A DNA stretch of 64,000 nt, from contig JABANP010000133.1 in assembly GCA_013115135.1 (NCBI GenBank), positions 1 to 64,000 on the forward strand, read 5' to 3'. Of this stretch, positions 30,745-41,482 are shown one piece after another (within the stretch, counting starts at the first letter, position 1; each line of letters opens with the position of its first letter). Source of the DNA: Perkinsus olseni (Eukaryota; Perkinsozoa; Perkinsida; Perkinsidae). A program made the position numbers and the translations under genes. Below the pieces are notes generated by a model that was not told where the DNA came from, did not search any database, and saw nothing but the letters and a program-made list of their open reading frames with translations.

Positions 30745-31038
30745 TCAGTTTTCTCTTATCCCTCTGCCTCTCGAGCCCTCCACGCCCTGGTGACCACTCC
30801 TCCTCAGGGGTAGACAACAGCCGAGGCGCCCCGAAAGTTGTCGAGGACGGCATAGTGGAGGTGGGGGATGCAGCAAGATGGTAGGTACTACATAACAATA
30901 AAACACCAGACCACGAATGGGCGAAGGCGCACCCTCTCTGGCAAGACGGGCTGCGGAGAAAGTGAAGTTGGCCAGCACACTGTGAGATGAGGAGACCAGC
31001 ATATACTGAGCTAGCACGGCGACGGCAAGTAACTCCAC
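30745..31038 (-). CDS. Hypothetical short frame with amino-terminal hydrophobic segment
   Basis: 97 codons starting with a hydrophobic stretch (ELLAVAVLAQYMLVSSSHSVLA) that could be a signal peptide or membrane anchor, then low-complexity sequence that may be intron. No family recognised. It lies between the TLC gene and the small TIM gene, on the same strand as both. Confidence 0.25.
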   Translation of the reverse strand: MELLAVAVLAQYMLVSSSHSVLANFTFSAARLAREGAPSPIRGLVFYCYVVPTILLHPPPPLCRPRQLSGRLGCCLPLRRSGHQGVEGSRGRGIREN

Positions 31039-31230
31039 CTAGGAGAGCGCAGCGCTACTCAAGAACAATGCGAGCAGGTCATGATCGAGGCCAACACAAG
31101 ACCTGTCAAGTGGTGGTTGTCGAGAAACATATATCAATGGTCTTCTACGCTACTACCCTGCTACCAGGCCAGTGGTAGCCTGAGGCTGCCACAGCCTGTG
31201 TGATCCTCCCAGCTGATGCTTCCCGTTGAT

Positions 31231-31553
31231 CTACTGATGCTTGGCCTGCTGGACCAGCCTCTTCTGCATGAACACGTTGGTCTCCATCATGTTCTGGGCG
31301 CAACGCCACAGGCAGGTCTGCTCCGAGTTGGACAGGGACTTGCCGGGGGTCTGCGGACCATCATCACAAACTCAACCAACAGCGACGGCCTTCCTACACT
31401 TACCGAGACACATTTGTCGAAGCACAGGCCAGTGAGCTTGACCATGGTCTTCTGGCTCTCTATGATCATGTTAAGCTGCATCATTTGCTGTTGGGCCGCC
31501 TTGTGGTCGTCCGAGTGATCGGCAGCACCAGAGTAGGTTGATGAGGTGTCCAT
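31231..31553 (-). CDS. TIMM13: Small TIM chaperone, Tim13-like
   Basis: Small TIMs escort hydrophobic precursors across the mitochondrial intermembrane space. Two exons, 31404-31553 and 31231-31350, separated by a 53-nt GT-AG intron (31351-31403), give a protein of 89 residues, the usual size. The twin CX3C motif is complete: CFDKC at the end of exon 1 and CLWRC in exon 2, spaced by VSTPGKSLSNSEQT. The xxPGxSLxNSEQ spacer is typical of Tim13. Stop at 31231-31233 after QQAKHQ. It is divergently arranged with RPL13A, 539 bp apart. Confidence 0.93.
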
Positions 31554-32092
31554 AATAGCGAAGGCCGACGAAAAACGGGTAACTTAGATCAGTGACAATC
31601 GAGAATCTTCGGCGTCGGACGCTTCAAGAATCTTCCGGCTGCGCCGTGACTCGCCTCCCACGCGAAATCTGCTTCAGCCCCCTGGCTCAGACCCCCTTCA
31701 GTTGCATCTATGCTGACGTCAAGCAGCCTCGCAGTACCATCAGCTTAGTTCGTTCCTCTGCACTAGTAGACGGCTACGGACCCTGTATTACGCTACGTTT
31801 TGGTTCGTGTCTCCTGTCGCAAAAGGCATTCCTACGTTAGCGGTATCACTACTCGATAGGATCGGCGACAGAAGCTGAGTTCAATGGTCCTGGAGAGAGG
31901 CTCTGAGAAGGCCCATGGCATTACTGTAGAGCTAGCGTGTGAAGGTTGATTGGAAGTAGGTTGAAAGGGTTTAGAGTGCAAATCTTGCAGTCTTGCCAAA
32001 ACTTGCAACTCCTCAAATTTGATGTAAATAGCGCGTTCGCCCGAGCGATCCATAGCCTTTGTTTGCATAGTCCGGAGTCGACCTAAACCGGT
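31554..32092. promoter_or_regulatory. Shared divergent intergenic region between TIM13 and RPL13A
   Basis: The two genes diverge from this 539-bp interval, so it must hold both promoters. No TATA box or other element could be identified confidently. The frames inside it look non-coding. Confidence 0.45.
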
Positions 32093-32992
32093 ATGTTCGC
32101 CAAGGAAATCGTAATCGACTGCCGCGGGCACCTTCTGGGCCGCCTCGCGAGTAATAAGGGGGTTGGGATGGGTCTGGGTATCGGTCGTTCGCTCTTTTCA
32201 ATTTCATTCGTATGCTCTGTACGAGTCGGTAGACGTCTTTGACCTGCACTCTAGGCTCATTTAATGACGCTTGCTATTCATCCTGAAATAGCGTCGGAAT
32301 GGGTTGTTGTTATGCTTGTTGCTTGTTGTTTCAGGCATGATCGCTAAGGAGCTTCTTAGCGGTCAGAAGATCGTTGCTGTCCACTGTGAGGGCATCAACA
32401 TCTCTGGCTCCTTGTTCCGTAACAAGCTGAAGTACGAGAGCTTCAAGCGCAAGCACACCAACTCCAACCCCAAGAAGGGCCCCATCCACTTCAGGGTAAT
32501 TATTACTATCACCGTCCGGCTGCTCATCACTGTTGTTATCATCTTAGGCTCCCTCTAAGATCTTGTGGAGGACCATCCGCGGTATGATCCGTCATAAGAC
32601 CGCCCGTGGCCAGGCCGCTCTCGATCGCCTGAAGGTTTTCGATGGTATGCCGCATCCTTACGACAAGGCCCCCAAGCAGGTCGTCCCTTGCGCCCTCAAG
32701 GTAATGCTTTTTCCTACTTTCATTCCTCCGCTCATTGCTGTTCCTCCTGTAGGCCTTGAGGTTGAAGCCCACTCGTAAGTTCTGCACCCTCGGTGACTTG
32801 AGCGAGAGGGTTGGCTGGAAGTGCAAGTCTCTTGTTGAGCGTCTCACTGAGCGTCGTAACGTCCACAAGGCCGAGTACTACACCAAGGTCACCAAGACCA
32901 TCCGCAAGGTCAGGTCTGAGGCTCAGAAGCAGGTCGCTGCCGACCCCAAGTTGAAGGCCGAGCTTGCTACCGTTGCTCCTATCAGCTTCTAA
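32093..32992 (+). CDS. RPL13A: 60S ribosomal protein L13a (uL13)
   Basis: Four exons with closing phases: 32093-32150, 32335-32495, 32548-32700 and 32753-32992. They encode 203 residues, the same length as the human protein. Family landmarks are [14 protein letters not shown] at the start, [56 protein letters not shown] and [15 protein letters not shown]. The first intron is 184 nt; the others are 52 nt each and all are GT-AG. Codon use is strongly C/G-ending compared with neighbouring genes, as expected of a highly expressed gene. Confidence 0.98.
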
Positions 32993-35056
32993 GCTGGCAG
33001 TTGGTTCCACGAATGTCGGGTGGTGAGGATCGACTTCCTACTAGGCGGCTAACCTTCCGGAATTGCCAACTGTTGTGTTGACTACCAGTGGTGAGGGCTG
33101 GAGGGAAATGTCGCACTGTTTGCTTGTTTGGGTCCTGTGGCTTTAAAGTGCTCTTGACTCATTTCACAGTGCTATACTAATGGCGAGAGAGTTAGCTAGG
33201 CCCGTGCTAGAAGGCTTTGGTCTTGTCGTGCATGGTTTAGTGTTACAACTCGTTAACAAGCATAATGTCTATGATGATAACAAGGCTCCCTCTTCTGCCA
33301 TGGCCATAAAGAAGGCCTAGCGTGGAGAAGATGCTTGCTACTCATCGAACCCTACATACTGACACTACCACTAGCTGCTAATGATGATAGTCGGTACGTC
33401 TCTGAACTTTATTGACGAGATACCTTTTCTTTTCACCTTTCCACTGAAGCACCATGAGACGTGGTACCGGGGAAAAGCTCGTTCACGGATACCTGTTCCG
33501 TTGAGTCGTGACTGTCTCCGCATAGTAACGGTCAACCGCCAGGGCATAGCTGACTCTGGTATTCCCTCTAGAGCTTGCTTTTTTATTGCGGGTCCTACAT
33601 GTTAATGCCTACCTTGTGGCAGGAATTTCTTACACAGTGGACGCCTCGTTTCAGCCTTTTGGTTGTAGGGGATTGTCGAACGTTATGGTTTGAAGTAGAA
33701 TGATAGCTATGCGAGGTTGATACTTATACCTTGGGACGTCGCAGAAGATGGCCCAATCATCTGAGCGGCGTGAGAGGAATATAAACACAATGGAAGATTC
33801 TTGCGGAGGTTACTGCACGAGAGATACCCGAGTCCGCTAACTCTAATCATTTTTGCCATACACAACAGCGAACCTAATCCGCGTACAGTTGGATACAACC
33901 AGACGCCATTGATCAGGAGCAGTACCAGGTAACAGAAAGCAAAAGAGTTCGCTGGACACAGCTTTCACGCGTGGTCGGATGAACGAGTCATTACGAGTAG
34001 GAATTGCCCTTAAAAAGGCATGGCTCAGCATAGTGTTCCTGTTCGAGTAGATGCCACAGCAACAGCATAGGCAGCAGTGAGTGTACCGGTCGCATAGACG
34101 GCCCCTGAAGGGATGAGGGAATCGGGCAGGGTACTGTCCTTATGAATCCAGATCCCTTCCGATTGACCCAACAATATATTATTCTCTTACAAGAGTTCTC
34201 TATGCTTCGCGCCTGAAGCCTTTCGGAGCCTTCAAACTACTCTGCAAGCTTCGATGCTCTCCACACACACTCCCACACTTCCCTACACATCCGGTCTAAA
34301 TCGATCTTCTCCTCTTCTATGCTCCGCCGTACCAGTCGATGTTCGTCAACTTTTCCTTAACTCAAGAGTCGGGAGCTTTGCAAGGCCTCACGGATTGCCA
34401 TTGGAGCGAGTACGGTCCGATGTGTAAGAGTCAGGTCTCTGCTTTGTTACCCATTGTGAGTACCGGATTTGCGCTCGACAAATCTGACTAGAGAGTATGA
34501 AAAGACGTTTGATGGGCGCACAATAGACGCTACTTGACCTCACTGCGCTGGAAGTCTGAGAAAGGGCTACAAAATGGTACAGCGGCCTAAATACCAACAC
34601 TAGGCGGTGGGCGAATGGCCACCACTGTAATTGGCGCCCGAGTTGAGAAGGAGTGCCGTGCTCATCATCATGCAATGGAATATCACGTTGAGCGAATCCC
34701 TAGTCTCACAACAACCTCGATCCCGGCACGCCTGAGCATGCAATCGAATCAGACAGGGACTCGCACAACAACGGTATGGTTCCGCACAAAGACGAATAAC
34801 GAAGAGCTCAGGCATGAGGATAATGGGCATGGTCAGCTACCGCTTTGCCGTGCTCCGGCATGCCGAAACTGCGTCTAAAAAGTTTTTCTATTGTCAAAAT
34901 AGGATGTAATGGTCACCCCCATTCCCAATGGCAGCCGAACCCATTCGTAATGAGCAACTCCAGGACGTTTACCCGCACAAACGTGTCATGAATCCGGAAA
35001 CCGCAGCTGAATTTCCCACGGGCGGAACCCTCCAACTTGAACTCTAGCTCCTCTCA
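32993..35056. other. Long intergenic region
   Basis: Two kilobases with only short frames and no recognisable motif, RNA gene or repeat. It separates RPL13A from the poly-threonine gene. Confidence 0.5.
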
Positions 35057-38000
35057 ATGCTCCCAAGCCTAACTGGCCTATGCGTTATCCTCGTTGCTGC
35101 TCAGTGCCATCCAGACCCTTTCCTCGGTGAGGGTTTTTCTAGCGGCCTCGGATCGCCTATCGATAGGACATATACTCTACACTCTACTTCCAGTGGGGAG
35201 CCTGATATCTGGAGTTTCCAGTTTACTCGCCAACAGGGCGGTAGGGTATTTATAACTGCTTATAAGGGCCGCCTACCAAAAGGCCAGTACGACTGCGGAT
35301 ATGAACTTGCTCAGAGCAGCGGCGCGCCAAGGTACACTTTGACGCTGAAGGATCCGTGTCGCCAAGTCGTTATGGACTCTACCGGCTATTATGACGACAC
35401 TTTCCTCACTGGTTGCTTTATCGATTCTGACTACCAGTACCTCCATGTGCCTACTGCCACCACTGGGTATGATATCTACCGCTCAAATACTGTCCCCACT
35501 ACCACCCCCACGCCCACTACCACTACCACAACCACTACTACCACTACCACTACCACCACTACCACTACCACCACTACCACTACCACCACTACCACTACCA
35601 CTACCACTACCACAACCACTACCACTACCACCACTACCACTACCAGAGTTTCCGGAGCCTCCCAATGATGCTCTCGCGAAGAGCTTCTGTAAGTCACGGT
35701 AGTAATAAAGATGAGAGGAGGGATGATAGCACTGGTAGTAATCAACGAATAGATGATAGCACTGGTAGTAATCAACGAATAGATGATAGCACTGGTAGTA
35801 ATCAACAAGTAGAGAATAGCACCGGTAGTAACCCTCGGGTAGCTGATATCACGGGTTGTAACATAAGTTTTGCAACCTTCAACTGCTCTAGAAGCAGAGC
35901 AAATCTGGAGTCGTGGTACCGGGAGTATGGGTATAGTTGCGACGTGGCATGTATCCAGGAACCACCAGCCCTTCTTGGGCAAGTGTTTAATGATATGATA
36001 GTAGTATTCTGCTCCAACAATCTAGAAGTAGACACAGCGGCAAGAGACTACACCAGGGCAGCAGTACTGATAAGGAGAGAAATCACAATTAAGAAAGTGA
36101 AGCCAAAGCCTGACTGTGTCAGTACGGATATAACAACGAAGGATGGGGAATGTTTACGAGTAGTCAGCCTATATGCTGACAAGAACCTCGACCCAGGGGA
36201 CCTGTGTAGTTGCCTCGAAGGTCTACTAGAGGACAGAGAGTTCGACTACTCATTAGTAGCGGGAGATCTGAATGCATGTTCCTCTTGGTGGTGCTCCCCG
36301 CCACTATCGGATAACGACGAGAGGACCCGGAGGGGAGAAGTCTTTGAAGACTGCTTCCTGAGAATGAACCTAGCCCCAGTGAATGCTAACAAGGGTGTAC
36401 CATCTTTCTACTCTGGAGGAAGAAGTAGTTACATTGATGCGATTCTAGCTTATGGGGTGACAGTAAATAAACCAGCGTATGCACTTGATACGAGCGGTGA
36501 CCATAGGACTCTTATGTGCGAAGTCCGGTGTGGAAACAGGGAGCTTGAAACGAGGAGCGAAAGGATCAACTATGTGAAGGTGGTAAACTGGGATGGGTTC
36601 AAGGCACGGGTAGCCAACAAGACTCCACGCTTTATAAGAATGGATGATATACCATCCATTGAACAAGCGGCAGTCAAATTGAATGATGTCATTAGAGAAG
36701 CTATGCTAGAATCTTGTAAGGATACCAAGAACAAGAAACAGGCTAGAGAACGACGCAAAGGCGGACAGGTCTGGTGGAACAATGAGTTAGAAAAGAAAAG
36801 AAAAACTCTGCGAAGAGAAGAAAAGGAAATGAGAAAGACTAAGAGGGAAGGGCTAACAGAGGGGGAAAGAGAGAGCCTTAGGAATCGTGTACGAATTGCA
36901 AAGAGAGATTACTTCAACAGCATCCACAGGGTGAAACGTGAATTTTATCAGCACAAGAGGAGCACTGCGACTTTCAAAGAACTGACTAGGAGCTTCAAGG
37001 TTAGCACTATAACAACGGAAGGGTATGAAGCGGAAAAGATAATAGACCGATTGCTTGACATAGGAGATGAAAGTTTGTATTCACACCCGAGTAGATACGA
37101 AAAACAGTCAACGGAGCCTCTTGGCGGAGACGTTACACTGGAAGAAATCAGAAAAGCTGCTTCGAATTTCAAGAAAGGGAAAGCCCCAGGAAGCGACGAG
37201 ATAGCTTATGAATTCATACAGATCGCTTGTGGAATCGAGAGATGGGTTGAAAAATTTAGAGTTTTGATCCAACGGATTCTGGAATTTGCATTTTATCCTA
37301 GCTGTCTGAAGGAAGCAAAACTCATTTTGCTTCCCAAAGTGGGCCAACAAAATATCCAAGAAGAACATAAAAGATGGAGACCGATAAGTCTTCTGAAGTC
37401 CATGGCAAAGATAGTGGAAGCTGTGCTGAGAAATAGGATTATGAAATTTGCAGAAATACCACCCTATATACACGGCTATGTCAACAATAGGAGCACAGTT
37501 ACGGCTCTCCGGAGCCTGTCCGATGAGGTATTAGACGTGAGAGGGGGAGATAAGGTGTTGATACTATACGATCTGTCAGCTGCATTCGATAAAATCTCTC
37601 AAAGATACATCATCAAAACATTTAAAAAGAGAACAAATAGAAGATGGTCGGAGCTAATCCACAGCTACTTGGTTGGACATACCTCCACTCTAGATGGGGT
37701 CAAAAGAACGAGATCCTTGGGTGTGCCACAGGGATCTTGTACAGGACCAGTATGCTTCATGTTAAGCACGGTAGAGCTAGGGGAGTTGTTATCTGTGCCG
37801 AATCCGAGATTCAAGAGAAAGGTGGCTATTTATGCGGATGACATAGCGGTGTCACTGGAGGCTAGCACGGTAGAAGATTTAATATATGCTATAGAAGACA
37901 CAGATAAAATTATAGGAGCATGGGCTGAGAAGACAAACATGCAGGTCAACAAGAGAAAGAACGAGATTTTCGTCAGGGACATTACTCTCAAAAACAACCT

Positions 38001-39657
38001 GGAGGAAAAATTAATAGAACAGGGAAAGAATGAAACTGCAGATATTCTGAAGCACACGGTGAAATGGCTAGGGGTTCATTGGGCGAAAACTTGGACAGTG
38101 CATGTTACACACATGATGTCAAAGGCAACCAAAACGGTGGCGATGTGTAGAGGTTTCTGGCAAAAGAAATGGGGTGGAAGCATAGACACAGCTGTAGCAG
38201 TGTGGAATCAAGTAGTATGCCCACAAGCTCTATATGGAATCGAGGTATATGGAGAAGTACTAAACTATAGATGGCTGATCAACAAATACGAACGGCTGCA
38301 GGCCTCTTTCATGAGGACCATTTATGGGCTGATTAGAAGCACTCCGACAAAGCTTCTCTCATGGTTTCTATCCGCAATGACGGAACCACTGTGGAATAGG
38401 GCTGCTGAAAGATGTGCCAAGAGATGGCTGCATTGTCCAGAGGTTAGCATTGGAAAGAAGGAGAGGAGGTGTCTGACTAAATGGGGGATATCGATGTCAG
38501 TAGATAGGGAGATCACAAGGGACCTAGGTCAGAACCCAAGAAATCTGCACATCGAGATTGGCGAAGGGAAACCGTGTATGGAAACATCGATAACGAGAAG
38601 AAGGGCGATATACTTCACTGACGGCTCCTTATCATCGCGGGGCTATATCGGGGCACGGGTGGCTTGCGGGATAGTACGAATAACAAACGTTGAAGGGATT
38701 GCAGTCGTACCCGAATCGTATCAGTATAGAGGGTATCGACTGCCAGATCACAGTAGCATAATGCAAGCTGAGCAGTGTGGGATATTAGAAGCCATGAGGT
38801 GGTTCAACAGTGAAAATGCCGGTCAGTTGAAGGAAGTAGTAATTAACGTTGATTCTACCAGTGCTATCAAAGTATTAGTTAGAGAAAAGGGCACAGAACT
38901 GACAGGACGAGACAATGATTCACCTATGTTGGTGTAGAAATAAAAGAGTTGAAAGATTGAGATGTCGTCTATGGGGGGCATCAGCTAAAATAAAAACGAA
39001 ATACGATGATAGGAGGGAAGAAGGAACTTCATTATTGAAAAATATTCTATTAGATAGGAGAAAAATCCAAAAACTGAAAATTTTTCTAAATAGCTTTACC
39101 CCTGAATGGGGGAAGAAGAAATAACAAATGGGACCGGAATACGGCTGAGGGAACCGGAATACGGTGCGTGGAATCATAGCAAGTGTGGCTGTGGTGGTTG
39201 TGGTGGTCGTGGTGGTTGTGGTGGTCGTGGTGGTTGTGGTGGTCGTGGTGGTTGTGGTGGTCGTGGTGGTCGTGGTGGCTGTGGTGGCCAAGTGGTGGTG
39301 GTATTGGATATCTCTGGTGGTGGCTTTCTCGAGTGGGCAACTGGATTGCGAACAGCCGAGAGTTATGAAAGAGTTGAAAGTGGTCAGAGCCTGCCGATGC
39401 TCAAAGGCTGGAAGTCGGTCACAGTGGTCGACAATCTACTCGGGATAATTTCCCTGTACTCTCCTATTGTATACTTGAATAACCATTGCTTGTTTCCTTC
39501 TTTCTTCTGAAAAAAAAAGAAAAAAAAAGGGTGAAGTGTACCCAGTCTGTTGTTTTCTGCACTTTCTAGGTGGCTGCCCGAGTGCTGAGACTTCGTAACT
39601 GAGTTCTAACTCAGGGGCAACGGGACAATACTAGAAATAGGCCAAGTCCCCGCCCTC

Positions 39658-39725
<68 letters not shown>

Positions 39726-40132
39726 CCACTACCACCACTACCACCACTACCACTACCACTACCACCACTACCACTACCACTACCACTACCACAACCACAA
39801 CCACTACCACTACCACCACTACCACTACCACTACTACCACGCCTTGCCCCACAAGACCGACCACGCCCTGCCCCACAAGACCGACCACGCCTTGCCCCAC
39901 AAGACCGACCACGCCCTGCCCCACAAGACCGACCACGCCCTGCCCCACAAGACCGACCACGCCCTGCCCCACAAGACCGACCACGCCGTGCCCCACCGTG
40001 ACAACCACGACCAGCGGAGGTGATTGTAAGGCTGGCGATGCTATGTGTAACTCGTATCGCAAGGGGAGTTACTGCAAGTATTGGCTCGATCCTAAAGTCT
40101 GTTCTGCGACCAACAAGCCTTGTTGTTGCTAA
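35057..40132 (+). CDS. Secreted poly-threonine protein, interrupted by a LINE
   Basis: The amino part (35057-35645) starts with a signal peptide (MLPSLTGLCVILVAAQC). A globular domain of about 140 residues with several Cys follows, then a long run of Thr encoded by ACC/ACT codons. The run resumes at about 39726 with more ACC/ACT, six repeats of PCPTRPTT (24-bp unit, about 39841-39985) and a Cys-rich end (GGDCKAGDAMCNSYRKGSYC ... NKPCCC, stop 40130-40132). Together they look like one mucin-like extracellular protein whose Thr tract was split by the LINE at about 35646-39725. As it stands the 5' part reads ten more codons into the LINE and stops at 35668. The PCPTRPTT repeats may be O-glycosylated. 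The family is not recognised. Confidence 0.75.
35497..35645 (+). repeat. (ACC/ACT)n threonine-coding microsatellite, 5' part
   Basis: About 150 bp of ACC and ACT codons in mixed order that ends directly at the 5' end of the LINE. Confidence 0.9.
35665..38937 (+). CDS. LINE ORF: endonuclease-reverse transcriptase-RNase H
   Basis: 1090 residues. Residues ~20-65 are a short tandem repeat of DDSTGSNQRI (30-bp unit, 35721-35850). An APE-like endonuclease follows: ISFATFNC (~67), IQEPP (~96, catalytic Glu), AGDLNACSSWW (~198) and SGDHRT (~273, catalytic Asp-His). The RT has WRPISLLKSMAKIVE, YDLSAAFDKI, GVPQGSCTGP and the catalytic YADD box (~721). RNase H has YFTDGSLSSRG (~985), MQAEQCGILEA and INVDSTSAIK. 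The last catalytic residue is missing because the frame shifts at about 38925; in another frame VEIKELKD and then GGHQLK continue the domain, with a stop between. The RT and endonuclease look intact and the RNase H is degraded. Confidence 0.93.
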   Translation: MMLSRRASVSHGSNKDERRDDSTGSNQRIDDSTGSNQRIDDSTGSNQQVENSTGSNPRVADITGCNISFATFNCSRSRANLESWYREYGYSCDVACIQEPPALLGQVFNDMIVVFCSNNLEVDTAARDYTRAAVLIRREITIKKVKPKPDCVSTDITTKDGECLRVVSLYADKNLDPGDLCSCLEGLLEDREFDYSLVAGDLNACSSWWCSPPLSDNDERTRRGEVFEDCFLRMNLAPVNANKGVPSFYSGGRSSYIDAILAYGVTVNKPAYALDTSGDHRTLMCEVRCGNRELETRSERINYVKVVNWDGFKARVANKTPRFIRMDDIPSIEQAAVKLNDVIREAMLESCKDTKNKKQARERRKGGQVWWNNELEKKRKTLRREEKEMRKTKREGLTEGERESLRNRVRIAKRDYFNSIHRVKREFYQHKRSTATFKELTRSFKVSTITTEGYEAEKIIDRLLDIGDESLYSHPSRYEKQSTEPLGGDVTLEEIRKAASNFKKGKAPGSDEIAYEFIQIACGIERWVEKFRVLIQRILEFAFYPSCLKEAKLILLPKVGQQNIQEEHKRWRPISLLKSMAKIVEAVLRNRIMKFAEIPPYIHGYVNNRSTVTALRSLSDEVLDVRGGDKVLILYDLSAAFDKISQRYIIKTFKKRTNRRWSELIHSYLVGHTSTLDGVKRTRSLGVPQGSCTGPVCFMLSTVELGELLSVPNPRFKRKVAIYADDIAVSLEASTVEDLIYAIEDTDKIIGAWAEKTNMQVNKRKNEIFVRDITLKNNLEEKLIEQGKNETADILKHTVKWLGVHWAKTWTVHVTHMMSKATKTVAMCRGFWQKKWGGSIDTAVAVWNQVVCPQALYGIEVYGEVLNYRWLINKYERLQASFMRTIYGLIRSTPTKLLSWFLSAMTEPLWNRAAERCAKRWLHCPEVSIGKKERRCLTKWGISMSVDREITRDLGQNPRNLHIEIGEGKPCMETSITRRRAIYFTDGSLSSRGYIGARVACGIVRITNVEGIAVVPESYQYRGYRLPDHSSIMQAEQCGILEAMRWFNSENAGQLKEVVINVDSTSAIKVLVREKGTELTGRDNDSPMLV
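35721..35850 (+). repeat. 30-bp tandem repeat in the LINE ORF
   Basis: Four to five copies of a unit encoding DDSTGSNQRI. The first three are nearly identical and the last ones (ENSTGSNPRV, DITGCN) have decayed. Confidence 0.9.
39187..39296 (+). repeat. GGT/CGT/TGT-rich tandem repeat in the LINE 3' region
   Basis: About 110 bp of an 18-bp-like unit (GGTGGTTGTGGTGGTCGT) repeated on the plus strand. It is G-rich enough to form quadruplexes. It lies downstream of the LINE ORF and is not obviously coding. Confidence 0.85.
39657..39725 (+). repeat. (CAA)n tail at the 3' end of the LINE
   Basis: About 23 CAA units directly followed by the host ACC/ACT tract. In the host reading frame the tail would read as ACA, also threonine. 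Confidence 0.85.
39726..39985 (+). repeat. ACC/ACT tract, 3' part, and 24-bp PCPTRPTT repeats
   Basis: The first ~115 bp are ACC/ACT codons. The rest is six nearly identical 24-bp units (CCTTGCCCCACAAGACC and following) that encode PCPTRPTT. Confidence 0.9.
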
Positions 40133-40170
40133 GGCCCCGTCACCATGCGTGAAGTCATCAGCTATACCGT

Positions 40171-40718
40171 CTATGACTTTTGACGACCAGGGCATCTTAC
40201 GAAGTCTAGCGCGGCAAAGCCAGCTAGAGCAGCCATTGTGAGCACTTGCACCATTCTTGTTGCCAGGGGGTTGATTTTTAGTCTTCGTCCGCCCAAACCA
40301 CATCCCATCTGCGGCAGCTGCCTCCTGCCAGTGCTACTGAATATTTGCAACTCTGAGTACAGAAGGTATCCGTCCAGGAATGCTGTAAGTGATTTTCGTC
40401 GTATCGATTCTGATTTATAACTTTTTTGCAAACACGAGGCTTCGTCTTGCTTGTAGAAGCCATTGTTCTTGAAGTTGAGAATGTTGGTACAATAGCGTCA
40501 TCGGGCCAGGGTGTTGAAACTTTTGACGTTGCGGATGAGTTTGGTTTACGCCGAGTTAGTCGAAACGTAGACCGTTCACGGACCTTGAATATCCGCAAGT
40601 CCCCCAGAAGTAGCGAGCGAATCGTTGAAAGGCTCTCACTCAGTTGGGTCTCAATCCGTCGGCGGCGCCACTGTAGCGCGCCGCTAGGAAGAGCACTCGC
40701 GTTGGCTTCATCACCCAA
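40171..40718 (-). CDS. Possible two-exon hypothetical gene
   Basis: A minus-strand frame from Met 40718 is basic and Ser/Thr-rich. It may splice near a CTTACAG acceptor at about 40383 into a second exon that ends near 40171 or 40280. No family is recognised, and the exon pairing is a guess. Confidence 0.25.
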
Positions 40719-40719
40719 C

Positions 40720-41482
40720 TGAAACTTCTTCTCTCAAGCTCTTCGCTGAGTCCATCAGTGGACTGCGTGACACAAGATGGCCTAGTAGGACATGCAACTC
40801 TGCCCGTATGGGATCGAATGCGTCCGTTGGCTTTCCGAAGATCAGTCTAAGGACACACACCGACCATCGTTCCACTTTATACTGTCCCTGATTCGTCTAT
40901 CTCTTTGAGTATAGATTCGGGGGGATCGCCCCGTCTCTCTTGCTGGTCATCTCGGCGGTACACAGGTCGCGATCCGGCAAGACGAGAATGGAGAATAGCT
41001 GAGGAAATTGAAGATTGGACTCAACACAATGAAGGAAAGTTACCGATGCTGCATCAACTTCGTTAGTATATCATAACCATGAGCGATGCAGGTCACGCAG
41101 ACCTCTCACCTCGCCTGTGGTCTAGGTTCTCCTCCTTTTAGTCGGACCTCTAATTCAGTGACAGACTCACGGCATTTATTGGACCGAAACACCCGGGCGC
41201 TCACGCAGGGCGATCGAACACTCGCTTTACCAGAGTTCAAGGGCGGGCAAGGGCGGGTACAGCGACAGTCGAGCCTTAATACTCCACAGGTAGCACAGGA
41301 CTAGGCTCGACCTCGGAAGGGAAGGCGAGCTACACCCTTGCCTTCGAAGTTCCTATGTGGCACCTCACCAAGTACGTCTAGCCTTGGCCGGCTTTAATAA
41401 ACTTGTATTAAGCGCAACAGCATCAGCGCTGGCTGAAACAAGACAATGATACAGGCGTGCAAGTGGTAGCACAGCGTTGGTG
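40720..41482. other. Intergenic, no gene recognised
   Basis: Short frames only; no RNA gene or repeat was seen. Confidence 0.45.

Larger units (their letters stand above)
35646..39725 (+). mobile_element. LINE (non-LTR retrotransposon), APE-RT-RNase H type
   Basis: A single long frame (35665-38937) with apurinic-type endonuclease, reverse transcriptase and RNase H domains, no LTRs, and a 3' tail of CAA repeats (about 39657-39725). Host ACC/ACT repeats lie immediately on both sides, so exact ends and target duplications cannot be told apart from the repeat. The 3' part of RNase H is shifted out of frame and holds stops. The 3' UTR has a GGT-rich tract (39187-39296). The domain set fits I/R1/LOA-like LINEs; the clade is not decided. 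Confidence 0.92.

Noticed and set aside
39568..39625. A-box-like TGGCTGCCCGAGTGC downstream of the LINE
   Set aside because: No B box or acceptor pairing; part of the LINE 3' region.
35483..40062. Long Val- or Gly-Ser-rich frames antisense to the ACC/ACT repeats
   Set aside because: Artefacts of translating a simple repeat in other frames.
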